This document shows positions 46,646 through 55,608 of a stretch of DNA of 64,000 bases, piece by piece. Source of the stretch: UBA1141 sp963665155 (GTDB lineage: Bacteria > Chloroflexota > Dehalococcoidia > Lucifugimonadales > UBA3495). The first letter of the stretch is position 1, and each line of letters opens with the position of its first letter. Below the pieces are notes generated by a model, which was given only the letters and a program-made list of their open reading frames with translations, had not been told where the DNA came from and did not search any database. The translations under genes were made by a program, and so were the position numbers. The stretch is taken from the NCBI GenBank assembly GCA_963665155.2, contig CAXXFI010000002.1:1116001-1180000 (forward strand). Reading direction: 5' to 3'.

Positions 46646-47583
46646 ATGGTAGCTGCACCTCCAGTTTTCGATCCAACCACAATCCAACGAAACATCCATT
46701 TTTTCCGGTCTATCTGCGGACAAGATGCCGCGGGACGCCCTCTACCATACGATCCGACCTCATGCCTCTCCAACATCCATGCCTTGGATTACGCTGATAC
46801 GGGCGAATTAGGTCCTTATTTGGATACAACCGACTCGAACTCAGTTTGTTGTGTTGTGGACCAAATAGGACCGCCACAGCGAATACGCTACTTTAGAATC
46901 CGGAAAAACGGCCTACCCAGTCTCGCACAGAGTGGGAAATTTGGTCCACTTAGCATACCCGACGATGCAGGACTCGCGGAAGAAGTCCACGCGATATTTT
47001 TCGGCAACAACATAGTTGGCAGTGATTTTAATTTCTTCGGCCCTAGAATTACGAGCTTAGGATATTACTTCGAGACGATCGGCGGTGAGAGTGTGCGTTT
47101 TGAGCCCCTTTTTAACAAAGACGCCACCCGGAACCTAGACCGGTTGCGTGACATTTCCGTACTCTCAATTCGGGTGACCCCTTCCTTCGCTGACACTATC
47201 CGAGACCTTAGCCCCGATTTAAGCACAGCGGTCGCTGCGATCGGACGGGCAGGTGAATCACAGGAGATCGAGCTCGTTCTGCGACCAGCACCGTACTCAC
47301 GGAGCAAATTGCGTATCACTGTGGAGCTTATCAAAGGGATAGTGGGCCTAGATGGCTTCCGCGAACAGGTGAAAACACTCAAGGTGAAAGGGTATGACGA
47401 GACAATCCATAGAGAGAGAACACATTCGACATCCTGAGCGACCGTTTCGTGCAATCAAAAGGGATGATCAAGCAAACTCCACAGGGAAGAGCTGCCACTC
47501 CGCAATCTGCCTATCAGGCGATCACTGAAGCGTATACTGAACTCAGGGAAGAGTTAATGTCGGCAGCTTCAGCCGAGGTTTAA
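46646..47583 (+). pseudogene. Unknown protein, first gene of a two-gene cassette, C-terminal frameshift
   Basis: The main frame gives 263 residues: MVAAPPVFDPTTIQRNIHFF, CSVVDQ-type region VCCVVDQIGPPQRIRYFRIR, FGNNIVGSDFNFFGPRITSL and FEPLFNKDATRNLDRLRDIS. It ends at an early TGA, but another frame continues FDILSDRFVQSKGMIKQTPQ and SAYQAITEAYTELREELMSA to the TAA at 47583. That stop is one base from the ATG of the membrane gene, which supports a fused length of about 310 residues with one indel near 47425. I recognise no catalytic motif. It resembles cytoplasmic proteins of small two-gene defence-like cassettes only in layout. Confidence 0.55.
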
Positions 47584-47584
47584 T

Positions 47585-48127
47585 ATGTTACCCAGCTGGT
47601 GGCGCAAAAATTTCTTGTTCTGGGAATTGACGGTCGCGGTGTTAGCTTCGGTAGCTTTCTCCGTCTGGCAGTTATTCTTGCAAGAGCGCTCCCCGCTAGA
47701 TTCGATTCTATCCGAAAATCGAGGGCCAATCTAGGGCACCCTAGCTTCGATTTCGGGCGCTTTAGTGGGATTCGTAATCGCCGCATTTGCCGTAGTCTTG
47801 TCGTTTTCGTCTCACCCTCGGCTAGTGTTACTTCAAGAAAGCCCACACTACATGACGATGTGGCGCGTTTTTACACACTCTATTTTGGCACTCGCACTCG
47901 CAACAATCTTAACTATGGTCGCTCTGATAATTGATCGTGAGGATGATCCTGTGCCGCTCATTGAGTATGCGGTCCTAGGTAGTTTTGTGTTAGCAGCGAT
48001 AAGATTAGTCCGGGTACTGTGGATTTTGAACGTAATCGTATCAGTTGTCACTAACGCCACGCGACAGCAGCCTAACCACGATCTCGACACTTCGCGGAAT
48101 GAGGGCCGTGAAGTTTCCAGGCAATGA
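47585..48127 (+). pseudogene. Small membrane protein, second gene of the cassette, in-frame stop
   Basis: ATG 47585 follows the preceding stop by one base. It reads MLPSWWRKNFLFWELTVAVL with a first membrane helix, meets TAG after NRGPI (47714-47731 region) and continues in frame with GTLASISGALVGFVIAAFAV, then ILALALATILTMVALII and YAVLGSFVLAAIRLVRVLWI. Four membrane helices in about 180 residues, with the termini predicted on one side. The TAG is one change from a sense codon such as TAC or CAG. Unknown function; translational coupling indicates it works with the upstream protein. Confidence 0.55.
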
Positions 48128-48380
48128 AATTTCGCCACTGGGCTGCCTCGCCCCCACCCGTTCGAGTACCGTAAAAGCGAAGGACATGTAACGGCCAGTC
48201 CCCTATAGACGTGGTTGTCCACCGGACCAAGCAGCGTGCCGCCTCGTTAAAGGGTCACCTTACTGTGCTAGCATATAGCCTCTTATCACAACTCAACCCA
48301 CCCGCTACGGGTTGGACTATCCCTGGTCAAAAAGTTGGCCAACCTTAAACAGCAAATAAGAAGTTTGCCGGAGAATTACC

Positions 48381-49298
48381 ATGAAAATCGCAAGGTTTGA
48401 TCTGCCGGGCGCCAACGGTGGAGTCAAGATCGGCTTTGTTGACTTAAAGGACAATCAAATGGTCGAAGCGGCCACTGTTTTGGGCCGAATGGGCATCCGG
48501 GAACAGTTGGAACGGGCCGTGGACATAGTCGCTTACAACGTCGATAAATCCGGAGCCTTGGCCCAGGGTCTGGGAGACCTGACCACCTACGACGCTCCCC
48601 GCTGGCCCTTGGAGGTCGTCCGCTGGCTGGCGCCCATCGAATGCAACTCCCTCAAAGACTTTATCGCCTTTGAGCAACACATAACCACCGCTCGCAGCCT
48701 CCGGGGCGCAGAGGTACCGCCCGCTTGGTACGAGATGCCGGTGTATTACAAGGGCAACCACCGGTCCCTGATGGGCCACGAACAACAGCTAACCTGGCCC
48801 CGGTACTCGACCAAGATGGACTACGAGTTGGAGTTGGCCTGCATTATCGGCAAAGAGGGTATCGACATAAGCGAAGAGAATGCCCCAGGCTACATTGGCG
48901 GCTACACCATCATGAATGACTGGAGCGCCCGGGATATCCAGGCCCAGGAAGGCAGCGTCGGCCTGGGCCCCAGCAAAGGCAAGGACTTTGGCACGGCGTT
49001 GGGTCCGTGGCTGGTGACCCCCGATGAGTTCAATCCGCTGGACGCACGGATGACCGCTCGTATTAACGGCGAGCTTTGGTCCGACGGCAACATTGGCAGC
49101 ATCCACTGGAGTTTCCCGAAGATGATCGCTCATACCTCTATGGACGAGATGATCTACCCCGGCGACATTTTGGGTTCCGGGACCGTGGGCGGCGGCTGCG
49201 GGTTGGAGTTGGACCGTTGGCTGCAGAACGGCGATGTGGTGGAGTTGGAGGTCGAGGGCATTGGGGTTTTGCGTAACCGGGTGGTACGGCGGGATTGA
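48381..49298 (+). CDS. Fumarylacetoacetate hydrolase-family enzyme
   Basis: 305 residues. After a lid region the FAH barrel shows NHRSLMGHEQQLTWP, MDYELELACIIGKEG (metal-binding Glu), YTIMNDWSARDIQAQE (Asp and the catalytic motif), GPSKGKDFGTALGPWLVTPDE and MDEMIYPGDILGSGTVGGGCG. Family members cleave or decarboxylate C-C bonds of dicarbonyl acids in aromatic breakdown, with a divalent metal. Substrate cannot be assigned. ATG preceded by GCCGGAGAA. Confidence 0.88.
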   Translation: MKIARFDLPGANGGVKIGFVDLKDNQMVEAATVLGRMGIREQLERAVDIVAYNVDKSGALAQGLGDLTTYDAPRWPLEVVRWLAPIECNSLKDFIAFEQHITTARSLRGAEVPPAWYEMPVYYKGNHRSLMGHEQQLTWPRYSTKMDYELELACIIGKEGIDISEENAPGYIGGYTIMNDWSARDIQAQEGSVGLGPSKGKDFGTALGPWLVTPDEFNPLDARMTARINGELWSDGNIGSIHWSFPKMIAHTSMDEMIYPGDILGSGTVGGGCGLELDRWLQNGDVVELEVEGIGVLRNRVVRRD

Positions 49299-49305
49299 TG
49301 TTGCT

Positions 49306-49337
49306 GGGGAACCTTTTCTTGGAAGAAAAGGTTTCCC
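49306..49337. terminator. Bidirectional intrinsic terminator
   Basis: GGGGAACCTTTTCTT and AAGAAAAGGTTTCCC form a stem (one G-U pair) between convergent FAH and MFS genes; runs of T/A lie within the stem for both directions. Confidence 0.65.
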
Positions 49338-49346
49338 AGACCCTTC

Positions 49347-50849
49347 CTAAAGAACTTTGCTGTTTCTACTGAATAGGTAGACTGTCGCTCCGATTGCTGC
49401 TATGCCTGCTCCTAGCCAGAATACGTCTTGGAAGGCTTGCATGAATGCTCTGGTTTCTTGCTCGCCTGTGCTCAGCGCCGAATTGGCTAGCTCAGCTAAA
49501 TTGTGGTCGTTGCTAAAGCCGAAGATGCCTCCGATTATTGCCACGGCTAGCACCGTACCCATTGCTTGCGCCAAGGACAATGTCGCCGCCGCCGTGCCAA
49601 AACGGTCCTGGGAGACGCTACCCAGCATCAATGTATAGGCCGCTGCTTGGAATAACCCCAAGCCTATTCCCACCACGGCAATGCGTAGCCCCACCTGGCC
49701 CAGGCCCGAGTCGCTACTCAGGAATCCCATGTACAGCAAGCCAAGGGCCATCACCGTCAGTCCCACCAGGCCCACGCTAAAGGTGCCGACACGGTCGCTG
49801 AGCCACCCGCCTACTCCAGAGAATCCGGTGTTCAGAAATGCCATCACCGCCAGCATTACGCCCAGCGTGAACGGCCCTTTACCGAGGCTGTCGGCGATGT
49901 AGAAAGGGAAAATAAACCAGATTACAAAAACCCCCAGGTGGGCCAAGAACATGCATGCCGCAGATATGGCGAATCCCCTTACCCGCAGCAGTCCCAACGG
50001 CAGAACTGGCCATTCCGCTCTCTTCTCCGCCCTCCAGAACACGCCCATCAATACTGGGGCCGCGCTGAGCAAGGCCAAAACCTCGGGGGAGGTCCACCCC
50101 TCGGACCGGCCCAATCGCAGGCCGATAACCAACCCCAGCAGTGCTCCGATCAGGCTCACCGCACCGACGACGTCAAAGGAGGTTCCGGAACTCTGCCGTT
50201 CCTCGCCTTTCATGAACTTCAACGCGATGATGATGGCCAGGGCGGCAAAAGGAATCCTTCCAAGGAAGACCGATTCCCATTCGAACCAACGCACCAGCAA
50301 GCCAGCGCCCAATGTGCCGGCCAGCATGCCCAGGGCCTGGCTGCCAGCGGTGAAACCCATTCCCATTCCCCGCATACCCGCCGGGAAAGCCTTGGCGGCG
50401 ATGGCGGGAGAGACTGCGTAAAGACAACCCACGGACAATGCCTGAACAATCCGAAAACCGACCATGGTTCCCAGATTGGGAGAGAACGCAATCAAGACCA
50501 TCGCAAGCACGTAGATTGCTGCGCCAAAGAGGTACACCGGTTTCAGGCCGAACCGGTCTCCGAAACTCCCAACGCCCAGCACCAACCCGGCCCTAGTAGC
50601 GACAAAAGCCACAATGACCCACTGCACTGTCTGCAGGTCAGTGTCGAAGTCTTCGGTTATGGAAGGGAGGGCCACATTGAGGGCGATGTCCAGAGACGCC
50701 AGAAACATCCCCAAACCCGCAGCAACCGCCACCATACGGTCCACCGAGCCGCTTTCTACCGAGCCGCGGGCCGTGTCCGCTGGTGTCGCGCTCACTGCCG
50801 GGTCGCTATCTGCAGGTCTAATCCGGTCTTGTTCGCCTGGCGTCGTCAC
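49347..50849 (-). CDS. MFS drug-resistance-type transporter, 14 helices (DHA2-like)
   Basis: 500 residues with an N-terminal cytoplasmic tail and about 14 hydrophobic helices. Early motif LGMFLASLDIALNVALPSITEDF is the DHA2 motif D1-like signature, and GSFGDRFGLKPVYLFGAAIY is motif A. Helix 5 (GSQALGMLAGTLGAGLLV) has motif C features. Such proteins export drugs or hydrophobic compounds with protons. No regulator next to it. Confidence 0.88.
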   Translation of the reverse strand: MTTPGEQDRIRPADSDPAVSATPADTARGSVESGSVDRMVAVAAGLGMFLASLDIALNVALPSITEDFDTDLQTVQWVIVAFVATRAGLVLGVGSFGDRFGLKPVYLFGAAIYVLAMVLIAFSPNLGTMVGFRIVQALSVGCLYAVSPAIAAKAFPAGMRGMGMGFTAGSQALGMLAGTLGAGLLVRWFEWESVFLGRIPFAALAIIIALKFMKGEERQSSGTSFDVVGAVSLIGALLGLVIGLRLGRSEGWTSPEVLALLSAAPVLMGVFWRAEKRAEWPVLPLGLLRVRGFAISAACMFLAHLGVFVIWFIFPFYIADSLGKGPFTLGVMLAVMAFLNTGFSGVGGWLSDRVGTFSVGLVGLTVMALGLLYMGFLSSDSGLGQVGLRIAVVGIGLGLFQAAAYTLMLGSVSQDRFGTAAATLSLAQAMGTVLAVAIIGGIFGFSNDHNLAELANSALSTGEQETRAFMQAFQDVFWLGAGIAAIGATVYLFSRNSKVL

Positions 50850-51136
50850 AGTTGCTGATTGTACTCCATGCTTAGTTGAATGTTGGTATTACTGAACATA
50901 GGTCTTGTCTGGCAAAAAAATGCCCGAATGGGGCAGGAAAATCCGCTGGATAAATCGCCGTTTTGTGCCCAGAATTTCACTCGTCATTAAATCACGTCGG
51001 TTCGGACCGACGTTTACATCCGGGCTGCCTTATGTTACAAATTTCACTGACGTTGCGCCAATGGCATTTGCCTAAAAATTGGCTAGAATCTCGTGTATAA
51101 TTTGCACGCCCATTAGGGCCTTGGAGGTACGGAAAT
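50850..51136 (+). promoter_or_regulatory. Divergent promoter region, acsA -10 box
   Basis: TATAAT at 51096-51101, about 35 bases before the acsA ATG, is a good -10. No convincing -35 at 17 bases; TTGCCT at 51068 would need a 22-base spacer, so an activator may be needed. GGAGGT (51121-51128) is the ribosome site. Confidence 0.5.
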
Positions 51137-53089
51137 ATGGTTGAGAACGTTGGCGGAATCGAGGCCCTGCTTCAGGAAGATCGCAGCTTCCCGCCAGGTG
51201 ACGAGTTCCGCAACCAAGCCAACATCGCCGACCCCAAGGTCTACGAGGAAGCCCTTCGTGACCCGGAAGGCTTTTGGGCCAAATTCGCCGAGGAACTGGA
51301 CTGGATTAAGAAGTGGGACACGGTGCTGGATTGGAACCCGCCCGACGCCAAATGGTTCGTGGGCGGCAAGTTAAACGTCTCCTACAACTGCGTTGACCGC
51401 CACCTTAAAACAGCACGCCGCAATAAGGCTGCCATAATCTGGGAGGGCGAGCCTGGAGACCGTCAAGTCTACACCTACCGTGACCTGTACCGGGAGGTTT
51501 GCAAGTTCGCAAACGGTCTGAAGAGCCTGGGGGTGAAGAAAGGCGACCGGATTACCATTTATTTGCCAATGGTCCCGGAACTTCCCATCGCCATGCTGGC
51601 CTGCGCTCGCATTGGCGCACCTCATAGCGTAATCTTCGGTGGATTCAGCGCCGAATCCATAAGGGACCGAATTGAAGACTCCCAGTCCAAACTGGTGATC
51701 ACCGCCGACGGCGGCTACAGGCGTGGGAACATTATTCCTTTGAAGCAGAACACCGACGACGCTCTTCACCAACCTACTCCAGTAGAAAAAGTTGTGGTGG
51801 TCCGTCGCACGGAAAGCGCCGACGACAAGATGGTCGATGGCCGGGACATCTGGTGGCACGACTTGGTTGCCGACCAGCCAATGCACTGCGAACCCGAACC
51901 CATGGACAGCGAAGACATGCTCTACCTGCTGTATACCAGCGGGACCACCGGCAAACCCAAGGGCATCGTCCACACCACTGCTGGCTATCTGCTGGGGACC
52001 TACGCCACAGCAAAGTGGGTTTTCGACCTTAAAGAAGAAGATGTTTACTGGTGCACCGCCGACATCGGCTGGGTCACCGGGCATAGCTATATCGTCTACG
52101 GCCCCCTAGCCAACGGGGCGACATCCGTTATGTACGAGGGTTCTCCGGACTATCCAGACCGGGACCGGTTCTGGGCCATAGTCGCCAAATACGGCGTATC
52201 CATCGTATATACCGCTCCCACCGCCATTCGCACCTTCATGCGCTGGGGTGAAGAGTTCCCACAACGGCACGATCTAACGTCGATCCGCTTATTGGGCACC
52301 GTGGGCGAACCCATAAATCCTGAAGCCTGGATGTGGTATTGGAAGAACATCGGCTTGGAGAAATGCCCGGTAGTGGACACTTGGTGGCAGACCGAGACCG
52401 GCATGATATTGATAGCACCGTTGCCAGGCATTACCACCCTCAGACCAGGCTCGGCCACCCGGCCATTTCCTGGTATAGTCGCCGAGGTTTTGGATGACGC
52501 CGGAAACCCGGTTGGACCAGGCGGCGGCGGCTATTTAACTATTAAAAAGCCCTGGCCTGCCATGCTACGTACGATATATGGAGACCATGACCGTTTCGTC
52601 GAGCAGTATTGGTCCCGATACCCGGATACCTACTTTACCGCCGACGGCGCAAGGATAGATGAAGACGGTAACTTCTGGCTTCTGGGCCGGGTTGACGACG
52701 TTATAAATGTTTCTGCCCACCGTATCAGTACAATGGAAGTCGAGAGTGCCCTGGTAGATAACCCCAAGGTTGCCGAAGCGGCCTGCATCGGTAGGTCCGA
52801 TGAGATAAAGGGGCAAGCGATCGTGGGATTTGTGACGTTAAAGGACAACGTAACGTCCTCCGACGAGGTAATCGCCGAGTTAAAGCGGCACGTTGCCACC
52901 AAGATTGGCGCAATGGCCCGTCCCGACGACATCTACTTCACCGCCGAGTTGCCCAAAACCCGTAGCGGAAAGATTATGCGGCGGCTGCTCCGGGACGTGG
53001 CTGAGGGCCGAGCCTTGGGCGACACCACAACGTTGGCGGACCCGGCGGTGGTGGAGTCCCTCAAAGCGCAATATGCGGATGATGAGTAG
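51137..53089 (+). CDS. acsA: Acetyl-CoA synthetase (AMP-forming)
   Basis: 650 residues, usual length. Activates acetate to acetyl-CoA via acetyl-AMP. The N-terminal ACAS_N motif EDRSFPPGDEFRNQANI is followed by KGDRITIYLPMVPELPIAMLACARIGAPHSVIFGGFSAE. The AMP-binding P-loop YLLYTSGTTGKPKGIVHT, TWWQTETGM, and the C-terminal GRVDDVINVSAHRISTMEVE (G-D, hinge) complete it. The catalytic, acetylation-regulated Lys is in PKTRSGKIMRRLLRD. Followed on the same strand by the three-domain fusion gene. Confidence 0.95.
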   Translation: MVENVGGIEALLQEDRSFPPGDEFRNQANIADPKVYEEALRDPEGFWAKFAEELDWIKKWDTVLDWNPPDAKWFVGGKLNVSYNCVDRHLKTARRNKAAIIWEGEPGDRQVYTYRDLYREVCKFANGLKSLGVKKGDRITIYLPMVPELPIAMLACARIGAPHSVIFGGFSAESIRDRIEDSQSKLVITADGGYRRGNIIPLKQNTDDALHQPTPVEKVVVVRRTESADDKMVDGRDIWWHDLVADQPMHCEPEPMDSEDMLYLLYTSGTTGKPKGIVHTTAGYLLGTYATAKWVFDLKEEDVYWCTADIGWVTGHSYIVYGPLANGATSVMYEGSPDYPDRDRFWAIVAKYGVSIVYTAPTAIRTFMRWGEEFPQRHDLTSIRLLGTVGEPINPEAWMWYWKNIGLEKCPVVDTWWQTETGMILIAPLPGITTLRPGSATRPFPGIVAEVLDDAGNPVGPGGGGYLTIKKPWPAMLRTIYGDHDRFVEQYWSRYPDTYFTADGARIDEDGNFWLLGRVDDVINVSAHRISTMEVESALVDNPKVAEAACIGRSDEIKGQAIVGFVTLKDNVTSSDEVIAELKRHVATKIGAMARPDDIYFTAELPKTRSGKIMRRLLRDVAEGRALGDTTTLADPAVVESLKAQYADDE

Positions 53090-53263
53090 TAACGGATTGG
53101 AAACCAGGCGCGGGTTCGAAGCGCGCTGCGTCATATACAAGCACGGCTAAAACGAGCAAGTCCCGGCCAACGGCCCCACAGGGGAGCCGTGGCCCATTCC
53201 GGATAAAAAAGAGTCATACGGCGAAGAAGCGCAATCACGGGTAGCGAACTACTGGGAGGAACC

Positions 53264-55330
53264 ATGGCGAACTACACTAAAAACGAAGCCCAGGAATGGG
53301 CTAGAGAATCATTAAAAGGTCAATGGACCACCCTCATGACGCCATTCACCCCGGAGAACACCGTGGATGAGGCGGGTCTGCGGCAAAACATAAATCACAC
53401 GATTAGCCTCGGTACGAAAGGGGCTGGATGTACCTGGGGAATGGGCGAGTTTTGGAGCCTGACTCACGACGAGCGTGTCCGTGTAATGGACGTCCTCGCC
53501 GAAGAGTCCAAAGGCCGCTGGCTCACCGGCGCTCATGTTACCCACTCCTCGGGTGCCGAGATGCTGTCCTTGGCCCAGCATGCCGAGTCCGTTGGCTTCG
53601 ACGTGCTGATAGTAGCGCCGCCATACATCGTGACCAAGACCGAAGAACAGGTCATCGAGTACGTTAAGATGCTGGCCGACAACACATCCTTGGCCATCAT
53701 GTTCTACAACTCTCCCCAGTTTGGCATCGTAATGAGCGCCCTTGGGCTAAAACGCCTCTGCCAGATTCCGAATGTTGTTGGCGTTAAAGAGGCTAGTTTC
53801 AACCAGCAACTCTCCATTGAAGCCCACCTGTCTTTGGGCCGTGACCATGTGATAAGCACCCCCGATGAGTGGATATTCTGGAGGGGGAAAGAGTTGGGGT
53901 TCAATCAACAGGTTATGTTCTCCAACACCTCGGATTGGCGCTTCGACACGCCGGAAGCCAACTACTACGTTCAGTTCATCGACAAGGCAACCCAGGGAAA
54001 TCTGGACGAGCCATTCTACGAGAAGCACATCAGAAGAATAAAGGAGCTTTCCGACACTTGGTGGACGCGCACGGTAACCAAGTTCAACGGAGCTCTTCCT
54101 GTGCCCATGGTCAAATACTGGGGCGAGCTTATGGGCATGGCCGGTGGACACGTTCGGCCGCCCTTGATCGAGCTGGAACCCGAGGAGAAAGCAACCTTGA
54201 AAAGGGAACTGGAGCCACTAAAACCCAAACCGCCAGTCGTGGTACCCACGATTGCGGCGTCTCCCAATCCCAGGGTCGCCTGGTTAACCGGCAACAACAG
54301 CTTCTTTTCGGGAATGCTGCTCATGGTCAGCGTTCAGAACGTACAAGAGGCATTGGAGGCGGAACAAGGCGGCGCAGATGTGGTGGACGTGAAGAACCTG
54401 CAGGAGGCCTTGGTGGGCTCCGGACATCCATCCATCGTCCGAGACGTACGGTCGATAATACCCATCGAGAAGCACGTCAGCGTGACTTTAGGCGTTGTGC
54501 CCAACCAGCCCGGCACCGTGGCCATGGCAGCTTATGCGGCAGCGGCTCTGGATGCTACGTCGGTGAAAGTGGGCTTTCGAGTTTCCGACTACGACACGGC
54601 GGTTGATGTCCTTCGTCAGGCAAGACAGGCAATGGAGGGGTTCAACACCAAGCTCATCGGCTCGCTGTTTGCCGACAACGTCCTTTATGAAGGTGGCTTG
54701 GACCCAATGCTGATGGTCCAGTTGGCTAAGGATGGCGAATGCGACGGCTTTCTGATTGACACCCTGACCAAAGATGGCCGGAACATCTTCGATTTCATAC
54801 CCGAAACCAAGCTCAAAGAGATAGTGCTTCAAGGCAAAGAACTGGGGATGAGCACTTCACTGTCGGGCCACTTGAAGATTAGCGACTTGGACGAGCTTGC
54901 CCGGATCAACCCCGACATTGTGGGCGTTCGGGGAGCAGTCTGCGGCAACGGAGAGCGGAATCGGGCCGTGGCCTGGGAGGCCGTGGCGAATTTCAAACGG
55001 GAATTGGACCTGCGCAAAAGCGGCGAAGTGAATGTCCACAACGGACTCACTTCTATTTCCAACGGCGGGAACGGGAACGGTGCAGTCGTTAACGGGAACG
55101 GTGGCGGTTGGGTGATCATAGACGGACGCGGCAAGAGTTGCGCTGGCGTGATCGCCGCCCTGAGCCAACAGATGACCGCTGACAACCACTCCTTCGTCGA
55201 GGCCATCTTGGCCGACGCATTGAATATTTACGACGTAATCGTGTGGGCGGAAAATGCGGGTCACCACCTGATTACCCAGCGCAAGGACACCGACGGCACA
55301 ACCAGGGTATTGATCCAGCCCAAGGCTTAA
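53264..55330 (+). CDS. Three-domain fusion: DapA-like aldolase + MfnB-like + TusA-like
   Basis: 688 residues in one frame, ATG after GGGAGGA. Residues ~15-330 are a DapA/NAL-type barrel with Tyr148 (IMFYNSPQ) and Schiff-base Lys175 (VVGVKEAS). The usual GTTGE site is altered to GCTWGMGEF. Residues ~351-590 match (5-formylfuran-3-yl)methyl phosphate synthase (MfnB): MLLMVSVQNVQEALEAEQGG, ADVVDVKNLQEAL (Asp375, Lys377), TSVKVGF (Lys435) and LIDTLTKDGRNIFDF (Lys503). These Asp/Lys positions correspond to the family's active site. After an Asn/Gly linker (NGNGAVVNGNGGG), residues ~610-688 resemble TusA: WVIIDGRGKSCAGVIAALSQ with Cys626. MfnB makes the furan ring of methanofuran from two triose phosphates. 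The fusion suggests a furan or aldol product handed between sites, with the Cys domain as a possible sulfur or acyl carrier. Natural order and frames are clean. Confidence 0.8.
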   Translation: MANYTKNEAQEWARESLKGQWTTLMTPFTPENTVDEAGLRQNINHTISLGTKGAGCTWGMGEFWSLTHDERVRVMDVLAEESKGRWLTGAHVTHSSGAEMLSLAQHAESVGFDVLIVAPPYIVTKTEEQVIEYVKMLADNTSLAIMFYNSPQFGIVMSALGLKRLCQIPNVVGVKEASFNQQLSIEAHLSLGRDHVISTPDEWIFWRGKELGFNQQVMFSNTSDWRFDTPEANYYVQFIDKATQGNLDEPFYEKHIRRIKELSDTWWTRTVTKFNGALPVPMVKYWGELMGMAGGHVRPPLIELEPEEKATLKRELEPLKPKPPVVVPTIAASPNPRVAWLTGNNSFFSGMLLMVSVQNVQEALEAEQGGADVVDVKNLQEALVGSGHPSIVRDVRSIIPIEKHVSVTLGVVPNQPGTVAMAAYAAAALDATSVKVGFRVSDYDTAVDVLRQARQAMEGFNTKLIGSLFADNVLYEGGLDPMLMVQLAKDGECDGFLIDTLTKDGRNIFDFIPETKLKEIVLQGKELGMSTSLSGHLKISDLDELARINPDIVGVRGAVCGNGERNRAVAWEAVANFKRELDLRKSGEVNVHNGLTSISNGGNGNGAVVNGNGGGWVIIDGRGKSCAGVIAALSQQMTADNHSFVEAILADALNIYDVIVWAENAGHHLITQRKDTDGTTRVLIQPKA

Positions 55331-55608
55331 AGCCATTCAAGCGGTCGAACAACCGGAGCCGTCAGGCATTCGTGGAGTTTAACCGCTTAACGGAATTAAC
55401 AATTACTTTTCGTGGCGAAAATTCGTTCGCCCTGAGCGTGTCGAAGGGGGTTGCGGTGTAGGAATGGTTCGACAAGCTCACCACGAACGGCTGGAGGCCT
55501 ACGTTCGCCCTGAGCCTGTCGAAGGTCCGGCTGAGCAAGAGAGATTCGGCAGCCCAGGGCGAACCTTTGTTTAAAGAGGGTTCTTTTCTTAAGGCTGCAA
55601 CTTTGCTT
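55331..55608. repeat. Intergenic repeats 'TTCGCCCTGAGC...GTCGAAGG'
   Basis: Two units: 55423-55490 (CGTTCGCCCTGAGCGTGTCG, then GGTTCGACAAGCTCACCACG in inverted relation) and 55503-55526 (CGTTCGCCCTGAGCCTGTCG). They lie between the fusion gene and DUF1015, which converge here. Similar to 42012-42100. Confidence 0.7.

Noticed and set aside
49938..50858. 306-residue plus-strand ORF
   Set aside because: Antisense to the MFS transporter; product lacks motifs.
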